From Metellina segmentata (lineage: Eukaryota; Arthropoda; Arachnida; Araneae; Tetragnathidae), in assembly GCA_947359465.1 (NCBI GenBank), contig OX375881.1, forward strand, positions 77,965,914 to 78,029,913: a stretch of DNA of 64,000 nucleotides, given 5' to 3'. The notes beneath the pieces are model-generated. The model did no database searches and had not been told where the DNA came from. It was given only the letters and a program-made list of their open reading frames with translations. The position numbers and the translations under genes were made by a program. Numbering within the stretch: the stretch's first letter is position 1; the number at the start of each line of letters is the position of its first letter. Positions 11,710-23,369 of this stretch are shown here, piece by piece.

Positions 11710-11826
11710 ATGACAGGAGAAGATTGCAAATTTTCACAATGTCGCATACCGGAGGCAAGAGTGCCACAAGCAAAAAAATATTGTTTTGTTGACTATGAGT
11801 GCGAGAGCACTCGCCGTAAATCGTAA
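11710..11826 (+). CDS. 38-codon Cys-containing mini-ORF carried by the Helitron (hypothetical)
   Basis: An ATG at 11710 opens 38 codons, starting MTGEDCKFSQCR and ending DYECESTRRKS, with four cysteines at residues 6, 11, 25 and 31 (C-x4-C, C-x5-C). The reverse copy at 50206-50322 has the same length and is also open. The four nucleotide differences I count between them all change amino acids, which argues against strong selection on the peptide. In copy 2 the equivalent (near 22757-22850) is interrupted and frameshifted. It could be a captured exon fragment or a chance frame inside a conserved element. I do not recognise the peptide. Confidence 0.3.
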   Translation: MTGEDCKFSQCRIPEARVPQAKKYCFVDYECESTRRKS

Positions 11827-12161
11827 TTTTAATTAATTGAGTTGAACATGAAAAGAACTTAAGAAAGGGAATTCCAAATCTTCCTATAAATCGTCTTTTA
11901 TAGTAGTAACCTTAGTATCACCTTTCGTCATTTTGTAGCTTTGTCATACAGCAATTGTGCGATGTATGTGAAATGTATTACATGAATGGATATGCATGTG
12001 TAGGATTTGTGTCCAAAGTAAGTTGTAGAAAATATAAAGATGGCGAAAGGTGTTAAAATAAATTTTTATTCTACAAAAAACGTAAGTCATTATATATTTT
12101 GATTATCTCTTCAATCTAGAGTAAACGAATTCAAACCGAGTAAGGTCGGGTATTTTGCTAG

Positions 12162-14459
12162 TCATCTATAAAAGTTAAAGCATTTTTAGGTTACTAGGGG
12201 GCTCCGCATGTTATTGTTGATTTCTTTTATGGTGCAAAGCCCAATAGCGGACAAGCAGCCCCGCCTCTTTAGGTAATTTACAGCTTTATCTCTTAAAGTA
12301 TTTCAGTAAAAAATAATCCGCTACTAAGTTAAGCACTTTTCTGAAATACTTTCACGTGTGATTGCTTTTATATATATGCTTTTTCTGTATTATGCTTTTC
12401 TTTCGTGAGAGGATTGTGATCTTCTTCCGTATGCTTAAATGTTATCGTAATACATTGCTCATATTTTCTGGATAATTTGCTTTATTAATATGAATGTTGT
12501 TATTATCCTTAAATTGTTAAATGCCTGCTCTAATTTTAAAAATGTTGATATTTTTCATGTCCACGTGTTTCTATGTTTGCTGTACTATTTAGTTACTATG
12601 CATACGAAATCTACTATTTATATTAATGTTGATATCAGACTTCATTTATTCATAATACTTATGTAAGGATAAATTTGATATCGACATCATAATAGTATGA
12701 TAAATATGTAGTCCGATGTGAAAAAAGTATGATTATATTTAAGCTACAGTTAAAAAAAAATGAAGTATCAAGTTTCACTGGATGTTTCCTCTACACAATA
12801 TTTGTGTTATCTTACGTTGCTCCTAATTTTTTTATTACAGGATATTAAACTTTAATCAGTATTTAAAGCTCCTGAAAAGACAAGATGTAATTAAATTGTT
12901 CCTTGAGAAAGATAATGTTGGCTAATTTATAGCTTCCGACACTTTTGTAACTAATTACTTTACTTAATGTACTTTAAACAAATAATTTCAATTGCATTTA
13001 AAACTTCGTTCCTAGGCCTCTAAGGCAAATACAGAAGTTTAAATATCTGCTATCTGTTGTAAAATTTTCAGAACTTTAGAAACAATAAACAATTAAATGC
13101 TTTGAGGATTTGTTCAAGTACATGGTTCCACCTCGCAGAAACTGTTTGAAAATGACGCAAAACTTTCTCGGTATAACAAGCCTTCTTAAGAACTCCAAAA
13201 GTACTCCTGTGCTTTCTTAAGAATCTACTTCAACTCCTAGATATACCTAACTATCTTTCGTACTACTGGCGTTGGATTCAACCACTTCAAATCCACATTG
13301 GGTTTGAAGTGAAGTTTTGGAAATGGTCGAGAAAAAACATGATAAAAAGCATCTCTGAGTTTTAGAAAACTAGCGTAAAGGAAACATCAGAGAAATAAAC
13401 ATCCAGCTAAATTTTCTCTTTGCTTGAAATAAAATACAGAGATGGTGATTTAATCAAGATGAGTTAATAGGTTTTGAGAGAAGTGGTAACTCAATTAATT
13501 TTTGTATGTTAATGGATCAAACAGATCCTCGTGTATTTTTTTTACTTAACGAGTATCTTTCAAAAGTAAACATGGCTTAGCTTGTTGTGCAACGCATTCG
13601 ATGCAAATGTTCCTGCTTGTTTCTGAACTCTTTCACATTGTGTGTTACTTGTTGCGACATATAAGTTCGGAATAAAGTCAAAGAAAGCAGTCTCAAAGGA
13701 TAATTAACGAAAAACATCGGTGGAGATTATTTTCCGTGATTCGAACTAATGTAGGAACTATTTTAGTGTACTTGAATAAATTAGTATTATTATCTAATGA
13801 TGAACTACTTTATTGTATGTATTATGTAGATTGAGGAATGTCCCTTTTTAAAAAGGCATAGCTTGTTTTGTTGAGCAACATATTTTTACCAATTTTACAC
13901 TTTGTTTATTTTCTCTTTTTCACAAGCAGTATTACTTATTACAAATGATAGTCCAAAAAAACAATTTCGTTAAGTGGATATAGCTAACAACATAGGTAGA
14001 GAATATTTTCTGTGATTTAATGAATGTAGGAGGGTTTTCGCGGACTTGAATAAATTAGTTTGAGTATCTATATCGCTACCATGCAGCCTGTTGATTGATT
14101 ATGGAGATTTTTGAGTTTAATATAAGCATATTTCTAATTTACGTATATTCAATATATACATTAATTTGAATACAGATTTAATGTCATGATATCTACTTAA
14201 TTTTTGTTTACCTTCTTGAAACTTAAAACTTCAAAGAATAATTTATATGTGAAATTATCATTATACTTTCTTTTGAAAGGTGTATTTTATTAAATATTTA
14301 TTACCCAGACCGAAAGGGAAATTTAAATATCTAAATATAAAATTACATCAGAAAATAAATTGTGAATAATTTCAAATAACTTTATAATTGAGATATTTTC
14401 TTAGTATTGAGTAGCCTTTGACAATTATGATCATAGAATAAAACTTAAAACTATCTCCA
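12162..14459. other. AT-rich sequence, nothing recognised
   Basis: Apart from a short GC-richer piece at about 12190-12270 (GGGGGCTCCGC near 12198), this stretch shows no repeat, RNA or coding feature that I can support. Confidence 0.5.
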
Positions 14460-14829
14460 GGACTTGGGGGATTTAAAAGCTTAGACGTTCAACTAAACTC
14501 CATATAATACTTGTTACCATGTAACATATTTCAATCAGAATATATTTAGATACTCGTTGAATTACAACCCAATTTCAACTGATCAAACACACCAAGAAAC
14601 AATTAATTTATACTTCACGGTTATAGTGACCCGCTTACAATACCACTTAAAAACCATCTAAATTAGCTACTTATAGTGCTTTTTAGAACCATTTTATGAC
14701 AATTATTTACTAATCCGTATTTTACAATAGATCTTTTGTAATTAGTTTCCCAGCAAGTGTCCTCCATATGACTGTTAGAATAATGTTTTAAATCCTGGTA
14801 TCTTGGTTGATTCAAACCCTAAGTGGCCT

Positions 14830-15385
14830 TGACGAGGTATTTCGTCTATCAACTTCTGAACAATTTCACTAATGACGATATATATCGTTATAAAGATATT
14901 GGTAATTTTTCAATAATGGTGAATTAAAGAACTAGTCATTGTTTCTCTAATGACGATATATCTCGTCATAAAGATACTGGGGCCCAGCCAGTATGGTGGT
15001 TATGATCCTCGGTTGTCACCGAGTGGGCCCGGGTTCGAATCCCGCATAAGGCATGGATCTAAAATTGGGAAAAGAAGTCGGACTTTCGCCTGGAATGGAT
15101 TCCCGTCTTGAAAGGAAAGCAGCGCACCCCTTCTGTTCTTTGCTGGGATCATCGTTTGTAATAATATAAATTCTTCTGCACTTGTCTTGAATGCTTCTGT
15201 TCATCCCTTGCTTTCATATGTATCCCAGAAGAACATACGACAACTACAACAACATAAAGATACTGGTAATTTTTCGATGATGGTAAATTAAAGATATATA
15301 CAGTGTTTATCTAATGACGAGATATCTCGTCTATCAAGATAAGATGAGCTGCATTAATGACGAGATAGCTCGTCGAGACAAGTAC
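14830..15385. repeat. Cluster of a GACGAGATATCTCGTC-type palindrome
   Basis: Five related sites: TTGACGAGGTATTTCGTC (14830), ATGACGATATATATCGTTAT (14874), ATGACGATATATCTCGTCAT (14950), ATGACGAGATATCTCGTC (15313) and ATGACGAGATAGCTCGTC (15356). Each is a near-perfect inverted repeat. Two are followed by AAGATAxTGGTAATTTTTC and an ATGGTxAATTAAAG stretch, giving a longer unit of about 76 bp. Related sites occur at 16250 and 30959-31275. The function is unknown; it could be a binding-site array or a decayed satellite. Confidence 0.75.
14981..15252 (+). repeat. tRNA-Asp-derived SINE (family C), with target-site duplication
   Basis: The head contains the anticodon arm CTCGGTTGTCACCGAG, that is a perfect 5-bp stem around loop TTGTCAC with anticodon GTC, as in tRNA-Asp. 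An A box (ATGGTGGTTATGA) precedes it and a perfect B box GGTTCGAATCC (near 15031) follows. The body ends in CGACAACTACAACAA. The insertion is flanked by exact 14-bp repeats CATAAAGATACTGG at 14967-14980 and 15253-15266. The acceptor stem is disrupted, so this is a retroposon and not a tRNA gene. Its target was a unit of the palindrome repeat. Confidence 0.93.
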
Positions 15386-15789
15386 TAGGAGGTTTAAAAG
15401 TTTAGGCGTTGGTTTAGCCTCCATAATGTACTTTCTGCGTTGTAGCATACTTAAATGTAGCTATCCAGATACATGCTCGATAACAACCCCTTTCTTAATC
15501 TTTATAAACTAGCAAATAACGAGTTTACATAGACTTTCAACTTCCAATCATCACCACCATTCAAACCCCATTGAAATCAGCAACTTAGAGTTTTGTGCAA
15601 ACTACTAACATCCGTCTCTGTGTGCATTTTGTACAGATCCCTATTCCTCAATCGATCTACCGTAGTTAGTTCCCCAGTGAGCGCCTCCCCCCCTGTTGTT
15701 CCAATAATTTTTGTGGATCCATGGCTAAAGTTTGGATGTCGGTTCCGTCGAAACAACAGCGCAGGTATTGGAGATAAAAATACATAAAA

Positions 15790-16050
15790 GGGAATGCTGA
15801 GACGAAGTAACTGATACGGATCTTAATGGCCGGGTTTCTTTGGTTTTATATCTTCGCGGGGGCGCAACGTTCAGGCATCGGATTTTGATCGTAGGAAACA
15901 TCCGTTGTTACTGGATGTATCGCAGGAAACACGTGTGGGAGTTGTTGGAGGAAACCGTCGGGTGATTTCGGGCCCCTATGCACTTGATATAAGGCCGTAA
16001 ATAAAGTAGGGGCGAAATCATAGCACTTTGTGTCAAACATTTATGTTGTT
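15790..16050. other. GC-richer block next to the duplicated region
   Basis: GC-richer than its surroundings (for example CTTCGCGGGGGCGCAACG near 15852). It contains no recognisable protein. It abuts the GC-rich copy of the preceding duplication and fits the island pattern seen elsewhere in the window. Confidence 0.4.
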
Positions 16051-17636
16051 GGTTATCTGAATGTGCTCAGAGCAATATGAGCGTGGATACTACATTTAAG
16101 TGTTTCAATTCCAAATGGGTACTCATATCTGTACCTTGGATGACATGGACAGTTATGTTAAAAAATATACTTTAATTATATTCCATATTTTAACCCTCTT
16201 GTTGGTTGTGTCGATCTTGTCATATGAAATAAAGTTGAACAGATCTTGTCGGACGAGATACCTCGAATGTGGAAAAAACTGATCACATCCTGATCTAGTC
16301 ATAATTAAAAATATCGGCAATATATTTGTGATGAGATGAGTCATTTGCCAAAGCAGTTAGATCTTAATATACGAGGAATCAAAACCACTTGCAGACTTAA
16401 ATAGTATCGTTGACGCCACGTACCCTCCTTAAGCTAACCAGTACCTCTTGTTTGAATAAAGTATTTGTGTGTTAATTAATTGTTGATATTTTTCAGTGTT
16501 TCGAAAGTGTAATGTATAGAGAACTACTGACTTTCATAAACAAATAATGAAGTAGAAGCTTAAATTAATCAGTATATCTTCTGAGAGTACTTGAATTTGT
16601 GGAAAATTGTGGTGTTGCTCCTAGTTCCCCAAACAACCACACATATGGCAGCACAAAATTATGGAGTTAGTGAAGTTATCTATCTGCTGACAGCCACAGT
16701 GGTGCATCTGGAAGTTACGGTGCATTCGGAAGAATTGTGATAAATTTCCATGACGCTGTTTATTTATTACACATCACGTTGCTTGTTCTAAGTTCTTTAG
16801 ATTTAATTTAACGAGTGAGGTAAGTATACTTAGTGTTAGCACACCAAGTATACTAGCTTATAATGGATCTAGTGTTTTATGCTGTTTTCAACAAACGCTC
16901 TATACCAGGGATCCATTACGATGCTCGCGATCCTCGTGCGTCTCTTTGGAAAATAAAATATGTGTATGAAATGTGGTAAATTAAAACTTATCAGTGTCCA
17001 AAACTAATTATTTGATTTGATTTCTTGTTACAAAGTTGTTAGTAAAACAAAGCTGACCAATGTCCAAAAGTAGTTATTTTATTTTTGTTGTTAAAAAGTG
17101 TTTAAAAAATATAAAAATAGCAAAGTTGTTCAAAAAGGTATGCAAGACCTTTCGACTTACATTCCCTGTCAATTATGTATGCTATCTAAATCATTATAAT
17201 TCTTACTCCGCTGAAGACAACGGACCACTGGTTACTGATGATACTAGTGATGTTGTGTAGCCGAAAATTTTGTGAGAGACTTCAAACTAAATAACATTGA
17301 TTTATATTATTTTTTGACATAATATTTCTTTTCAAAATAAAATAACATTGTTGTTGTTAATGACACAAGGTTTTGGTATGAACCAAAACCACAATATGTG
17401 TAATGCCAAATGCTGTAATTTACTTAAATGTCTTATAATTTACTCATAAACTGAAGAATACAATAAAAAAATATAAAAAACAATATACATGAGCTAAAAT
17501 AATCCCTATTGAACACATGGAGCGAGTACGTTTTTGTTTGATAACATTCTGGAATTTTCAACAACTATTCTAACTAAAAGTGTCTATATATCGAAACAGT
17601 GTTTGTTGCACTTAAACCACCTTAGCTTTAAAGGTC
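16051..17636. other. AT-rich sequence with one more palindrome site
   Basis: Contains TCGGACGAGATACCTCGAA near 16248, a further copy of the palindrome seen at 14.8-15.4 kb. A 66-codon open frame at 17060-17260 has no recognisable product. Otherwise featureless. Confidence 0.5.
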
Positions 17637-18008
17637 TCATATATAAAAGGTTATGTGTATATATATTCTCTATACAAATCTACAGTGTTTGACCAATCCG
17701 CACCAAATTTGGAACATTCATACTTTAGACTGTCTTATGCAGTATACTGTCAATATGTAAGCATGAAAATTGGGCACAGGTAGTCCTAAAAGTGCCCTTC
17801 GAAACCCCGATTTTAAAATCTAAACTTTGTTTTCTGCAATAAATGGTCATGGACCAGGAAACACGTTCTACAGGGTTTGTGTATGAGTTAACACAGGTAA
17901 AAATCGCGGCCGTATTTAGCTGTCGCTGTCATATTTTGGCTGCCGGGGTCTTATTTTAGCTGTCGCGGTCATATTTGAAACCCGAGCAACGCCGAGTTAT
18001 TCATCTAG
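17637..18008 (+). mobile_element. Short non-autonomous Helitron, different family
   Basis: The 3' end reads CCCGAGCAACGCCGAGT, then TATTCATCTAG directly before a T. This is a widespread animal Helitron terminus type (GC hairpin, about 10 nt, CTAG). The 5' end is placed at TCATATATAAAAGGTTATG (17637), with an alternative two bases upstream; this end is less certain than the 3' end. The body includes CACCAAATTTGGAACATTC, a typical subterminal stretch as I remember such elements. No coding capacity. Confidence 0.7.
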
Positions 18009-20548
18009 TTGAAAATACATCTAAAAGGAAATATAATTTCCGGTACCACTTTGATATGAAGTCCATGATCTCTCCATTCAAGAAAATCAATTGAATCAAA
18101 AAACTAAATTCGAATAATCACATTAAATGTGAAGTAATAAAAACAACTTATAATACAACACGTAAACAAATCCTAAATAAAAATTATTTTTAATGCAACA
18201 CCTAAAAAATCCCGCAAATAAAATAACTTATCATAAAGCATATTGTGGAAAAAAGTTCCCCATGTATAAGTGTTTTGTACTGTAGATTTTCGAATTCCTC
18301 AAAATAATATAAGCATCAGAATTGTACTAAATTCTAAAATAATATTTAATTTTGGCACTAATACTTTTAAATACAAAGATTACGGTTAATGAGGCATTCT
18401 GCAACGAAGGAACCAGTAATGAACATGGACTTTCCATTAATTAATTCATATTTAAATCGTGTTATTGGGAATAAATGGTATAGTTCAGAGTCCAGTATGA
18501 GCCGTACCAACTTGTTAAATCACGCATATGAAGAAAAAAATTCTTAGAACATATGATAATTATGTATTTCAATAATAATTGTTTTTAAGTAACTTTTCCA
18601 TTTCTCATTTGAGTCCGATTTCGTCACGAAAAAACGTTTTCTTCCAGAAAATCTGGTTTTTGAAACTACACTTACCCCTATATAGATTGTCAACTCTTTA
18701 TGTAGTTTTGAATAATAATATTTTAATAATTTAATGATGAAAAAAAATCCCGTCATCAATAACGCTAATAAATTTTGAATGATGAAGGTATTGTCGTTTT
18801 TTGATGATCATGATGAAGAGATCGCAATTTAGCACAGCTCTTTTTTTCGAATGACGGAGATATATCCTCGATTAAAATTTGGTTACTTTTTATAATGTCA
18901 AGATACCTTGGTGAGACAACCATGAGGGATAATTGTCTTCCTAAACAGATCTCGATAAAACTTTCAGCTATAACAGTCTAAAAACTTTGATTGAAAAGAC
19001 AAATGATACATGTTTCATTTAATATAAGGATCGTAATACAGAAATGCTATCGCATAACACTTACAAGGTGAATTGTCATAAATTTTATTCAAATGACCCA
19101 CTTGTATCTTTAACTTATAGATAAATCTTTGCTCTCGATCTATTTGAACCAATTTCAAATATGGTGATTTTCTACTTAAATGCTCAAGTGCTCGCCGTGC
19201 CTTTGCTCCCCTTAAAATGCAAGAATAAAATTTTGCGATATGATTTTTACAATGGCAGCTTAGCAATCCCTAGACATTGGAACGTTTCGAAAAACTTTTA
19301 AGAAACGCTTCCAAATCGACTACACACACGTACAGTCTGACGTAACTCTTTCGACTCAGTGGAGTGAAAAGGACCTAATTTGAATTTAAATGGAATGTCA
19401 AAATGTCTTTTCTTTGAATTACATTTTTGGGGGAACTCTCTGAATCGGCCAGGATTAAAATCGATACAAAGCATCGAGGCTTTCTTTGCAAGCGCCGTTA
19501 GCTGTCTCTAGGCACATTCAAATAAACTCCTCTTCTTGAGAAACTGGTGATGAGTTTTTAATGACGACGACAAAGAAAGTAGTTTTGTGTAAGTTTCTTG
19601 GATATATTGTACTCGAAAGAGATGAAGTTTCGTCATTAGGGATACAGAATAAAGCAGAACTTCGTGCTACTTTTCTCTACAGGTAGCACCTTTTCAAATA
19701 TTTAGGTACACAATGTTTTCCGCAAAAATGAGTAATTCGGGCAAATATTCAAGCTGTCCAACATTTCCCTTTACTGAAAAGGATGAATACCTGATCAAAA
19801 TGTATATAAAAATGGCCACAAAAGAGTCTTACAGAATGATATGTATGGTTATGACTTATGCATTGTAATTGGTATTTCAATACACGAAGGTTTGCTGTGC
19901 GAATACGAGTACCTGAGTACAGAAATTTAACCCCTCAAGGGTTCATCGGTATATTTCGCCATGCGGCCTACATTATTTCTTCCTTGCATGGCTTCTAACC
20001 TAATTTAATCTTTGACCACTAAAGTTTTTCAAAAGCATTCTATTCTGACGAAAGGACCAATATAACCATTCCAAAAAACTCTATTCTATTAGCAAATGGA
20101 AACATTCCAAATAGAATATTTCTAAGCTATTCTAGACCCCAGGAGAACATGTCCGTTAGGTGTATACTGTCTTCATGAACCCAAGTAGTAATTCAAGTGA
20201 TCGTTTCTTTTCACACTGGGTTTATTGTCTTTAGGATCGTGCTCCCGGTAGAAGCAATCTTCTTTTGCCTTCATCACACTACTCTGAAACCCAATGTCTC
20301 TTTTCCCTCTTGCAAGACATATCATATTTTACTGAATAATTCCTTGTGTTTGGCGCAGCCTCATCAAATATAGTCATTGAGTCCTAAAATGCAAAAGAAA
20401 AAACAACCGACCAAACGATTATTTTCTGAGACACGGAATCTATGAAATCTTTCAAAAGGAATCTTTTTTTTTTAATTTCTAATGGCAAGAGAAAATGACA
20501 ATGTCTTACAAAACGATCACAAGAATACAAAACAGTAAGAGAAAAAAG
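18009..20548. other. Mostly AT-rich, nothing recognised
   Basis: Short open frames (18544-18759 and 19015-19266, both minus) lack any recognisable domain. A somewhat GC-richer stretch at 19440-20300 shows no transposon signature by eye. Confidence 0.5.
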
Positions 20549-20830
20549 TCAGTATCTCATCAGCAAGGCTCTAGCACTCCAGTAGCGTTTCACCTCGGAG
20601 ACCCCGCACAGAGCTGGACATCCTTGGATATGGGATCTGTCCATAATTTCATCCTTTTTGCAGTGTGGGCATTTAGGACTGTCATAAACGCCAATGCGGT
20701 GTAGGTGGTTTGTAAGTCAGTCATACCCCACTGCAAGTCTAAACTCTGCGATCGCTCTTTCAATGAGGTTTAATCGAAATTTTTTGGTCCAATAAGTTTC
20801 CCCAGCTCTTCGAGGAAATAAAAGAAGTGA
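20549..20830 (-). pseudogene. Non-LTR retrotransposon ORF2, C-terminal Zn-knuckle remnant
   Basis: On the minus strand the frame reads ERAIAEFRLAVGYD, a stop where Trp or Cys is usual, LTNHLHRIGVYDSPKCPHCK, then KDEIMDRSHIQGCPAL, and ends ...ARALLMRY with a stop at 20551-20549. The pattern C-x2-C-x9-H-x3-C after an 'HLHRIGVY' block is characteristic of the region following RNase H in Jockey-like LINE polyproteins. Upstream, KSWGNLLDQKISIKPH continues the similarity in another frame, so there is at least one frameshift. Only the last ~90 residues of ORF2 remain; no reverse transcriptase core is present nearby. Confidence 0.85.
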
Positions 20831-21417
20831 GATTCGACTTCCATCTAAGTCTCATTTGATTTTTGATGTAGAGTTTTATGGAGTGAATTGAATGACTACT
20901 TTAAGGAACTCACCAATATAATCTTCCCAATTGGTACAATTTTAAAGAATTAATCGGTTGAACATTTAGAAAGTTCGAAATAATCCATGATTATTTCCAA
21001 CCAATAGTAACTGTTGTTCCGATAGCTCTATAGTGGACTGTATTTTAACTAACGTAATTTGTTGTAACAAAAACAATATTTATTGGCAACAAACGTAACA
21101 ATGTTGTGGATGGACCACTCTCATTACGACTAAGGAAGCCTGGTCCTCGTTACGACTAAGACAGCCTCGTTTACATCAGGTCTAAGAGAGAACCTCTCTC
21201 CTCCGTGTCTAAAGCCTGAATGACAACAAAGAGCTCATACAGCACCCTCTACAGTATGTGGGATACACTACACGAGCTCAGACAGCGCCCTTTACAATGT
21301 ATGAGAGATTTAACACTAACTATCGTTATGTGTGTTGTCGGCAAAAAGCAATTCCGCACAGCTCGAAAAACCAACACTCAGAGGATAAAACTGTTTCCTT
21401 TTACTGACACAGTCGAA
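20831..21417. other. Unclassified, with two short direct repeats
   Basis: At 21118-21170 a unit with TTACGACTAAGGAAGCCTGG is repeated as TTACGACTAAGACAGCCTCG. At 21229-21300 GAGCTCATACAGCACCCTCT recurs as GAGCTCAGACAGCGCCCTTT. The composition is GC-richer. It could be part of an LTR or another repeat, but I see no coding partner. Confidence 0.4.
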
Positions 21418-23010
21418 TCTGTATAAATAAGAAAGGAACGTTTATTTGTACATGAATATTTTTGACCCATATCAAGTTTTATAACAGGTATGCGCCCTTC
21501 TGATGCAAAATACGTTACTTGCGCGTTTGGTGTCTGTCTCTCCATCTGTCTATCTATACGTTTGTTCCCATGCTACGTTTAAACGGTTGAGTATATTTTC
21601 ATGAAACTTTGCATGCTGTGAGTGCTTACCTTCATTTAGTGACTGAACTTGGTTGCATAAGTGTGTCTGTCCGTCTACTCGTGCTATGTTTGAGTGTTTG
21701 TATGTATGTGTGTTAGTCACATAAAATGCATTCAACTTTTGTTTATGCAATGTGCTCTATTTGGTACATCATTTTCTGAATTAGGTAATACGTTATTTTA
21801 CATTTCTTTGATTGCATATTTAGACGGGTTGCATGTTAAATTATCTAAGTATCCATACCTAAATCATTGATTTATTAGAACTGCTAACTAATTTATTAGT
21901 ACAGCTAAAAACTCAAATATTTTTCAAAAACAATTTTTTTAAATTTAAAGTCTAATACATTTGTATTTTAGGCCTTATTTATTTTATTTTCAAAATATAA
22001 ATTATTTAAGAATTTTTCGGACACACGAACACGGGACATTTGAAACTTAGCAGAAACTCGTGCTCGTTTGCCAAGTGCAGTGATATTTTCTTCTTTCGCT
22101 CTTAGCTAAATTAGTGCTTTGAATTTTGTGTAATTTTTAGTTGTAAGTTGTGGCAACTCTGTGAGATCAAAAGACAAAAAAATAACCCCACATTTCTATC
22201 TTTAGAACAATTTTTTCCAACAACTTTATTTTGTTTTAATTTGCTGTTTTGTTGTTTTAAATAGGTAATATTCTTATAAATTGCATTCTTTTTTCATCAC
22301 ACGCAACACCACCACAGAATACTCAATTCAAAGTTGCAGATAAGTTAAAAATAACCAAATTCTAAGTGTATTTTTGCCTTTATTGAAATAATAATAATGT
22401 TAAAAAAATTCAAACTAGAACTTTTGAAATATTAAAAAAAATATTTGTCATAACACCAGGAGATCAAAATGTATTCTTTTATGAGTAGAAGACATATTTA
22501 AGCAACATATGATATATTTTAAGAGTTTATTGAAAACACATGTTCTTTTAAAGAACTATTTAAACAAATCGATTTACCGTTTTATGGTAATAAGTTACCT
22601 TTGCAGTTCTGTAATGAAGACATTCAATTTTAAAATAAGTTCTTTTAATAACAGACGTTCCACAAAATATAATTTTCAAGAAAAAAAAATCGCTTTAAAA
22701 AACTGAATGCCAATATCGTATCAAATTAATTTGCTATCCTTCCCTTAAAGATGGTGTGAATCGACAATGTCGAGTACTTTATGCAAGAGTGTCGAAGTAA
22801 TAAATATTACTTTGTTGACTACGAGTACGAGAGCACTCGCCGTAGATTCGTCAGTCTTATGAATTTATTTAAGCATGAAATAAACTTAAGAAAGGCAAAT
22901 CTGAATCTCCTCAATATTGTATATTGTGGTAGTAACTTTAGCGCCACCATTCGTTATTTCTTAGCTTTTTTATACAGTAAGGGTACAATATATATGATAT
23001 GAAACTTGGA
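21418..23010 (+). mobile_element. Non-autonomous Helitron, 3'-truncated (copy 2)
   Basis: Begins TCTGTATAAATAAGAAAGG after an A, matching the 5' end of the 10534 copy. The body follows the same order: the TGTCTGTC stretch, TTTTCATGAAACTTTGCATG, ATCACACGCAACACCACCAC, and near the 3' part TTGTTGACTACGAGTACGAG. The hairpin and CTAG end are missing; similarity fades after about 23010. An insertion of roughly 290 bp (about 22465-22755) interrupts the mini-ORF region. This copy is more diverged than copies 1 and 3 and so is older. Confidence 0.85.
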
Positions 23011-23369
23011 TGTGTATGCTAAGGTTGCCAATTTGCTAACAATAAATTTTCTCAGTTTTTCTGTTAAGCTACTGTAATGAACTACCAACTGTATGGAGCA
23101 AGGAACTGTATGGACTACCAATAACGATGCAATTACCTCCCTGTCTTAAAACTTACTTTCCTCACAAAATATTTCCTATGTGTACTGCCTGAAAAAGTTT
23201 TGTTGCTATTTATAAATTTAAGACTAATCATCGTAAGCCTACTGAAGGTATAAAAGCGTTCGTCCTTGCTATCTCTGTGGAAATCTATCAAGGGGCTGTA
23301 GAAAATTTAGCTTATCCAAAAAAAAAAAAGTTTCTTAATACCTTTGACCTAATTAAAGAGTAGTTCAGT
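23011..23369. other. Unassigned sequence after Helitron copy 2
   Basis: Contains a short direct repeat of AACTGTATGGA with flanking ACTACCAA (about 23088-23122). No gene or transposon recognised. Confidence 0.4.

Larger units (their letters stand above)
10534..12161 (+). mobile_element. Non-autonomous Helitron, complete (copy 1)
   Basis: The element starts TCTATATAAATAAGAATGG directly after an A and ends TATTTTGCTAG directly before a T. This is the Helitron signature: 5' TC, 3' CTAG, insertion between A and T with no target duplication. Just upstream of the 3' end, ACCGAGTAAGGTCGGGT can form a short imperfect hairpin, as expected for a rolling-circle terminator. At 1628 bp it has no room for and no trace of Rep/helicase, so it must be moved in trans. 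A (TGTC)n run lies at about 10650-10683 and a 20-bp minisatellite near 11.6 kb. A minus-strand copy with the same ends lies at 49871-51484 and a truncated copy at 21418. The 96-codon open frame at 10562 lies within the 5' region and is not a known protein. Confidence 0.93.
14460..15780 (+). repeat. Local direct duplication, AT-rich copy left and GC-richer copy right
   Basis: The left copy starts GGATTTAAAAGCTTAGACG (about 14469) and runs to TCCTCCATATGACTGTTAGA near 14760. The right copy starts GGTTTAAAAGTTTAGGCG (about 15390) and runs through CATGCTCGATAACAACCCC to CCTGTTGTTCCAATAATT near 15695. The order of matching words is the same, with many substitutions. The right copy is clearly GC-richer. 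Between them lie the palindrome cluster and an inserted SINE. The repeat distance is about 920 bp, or about 640 bp without the SINE and its duplication. Confidence 0.7.

Noticed and set aside
14981..15055. Functional tRNA-Asp(GTC) gene
   Set aside because: The anticodon arm is perfect, but the acceptor ends do not pair and the unit is the head of an inserted SINE.
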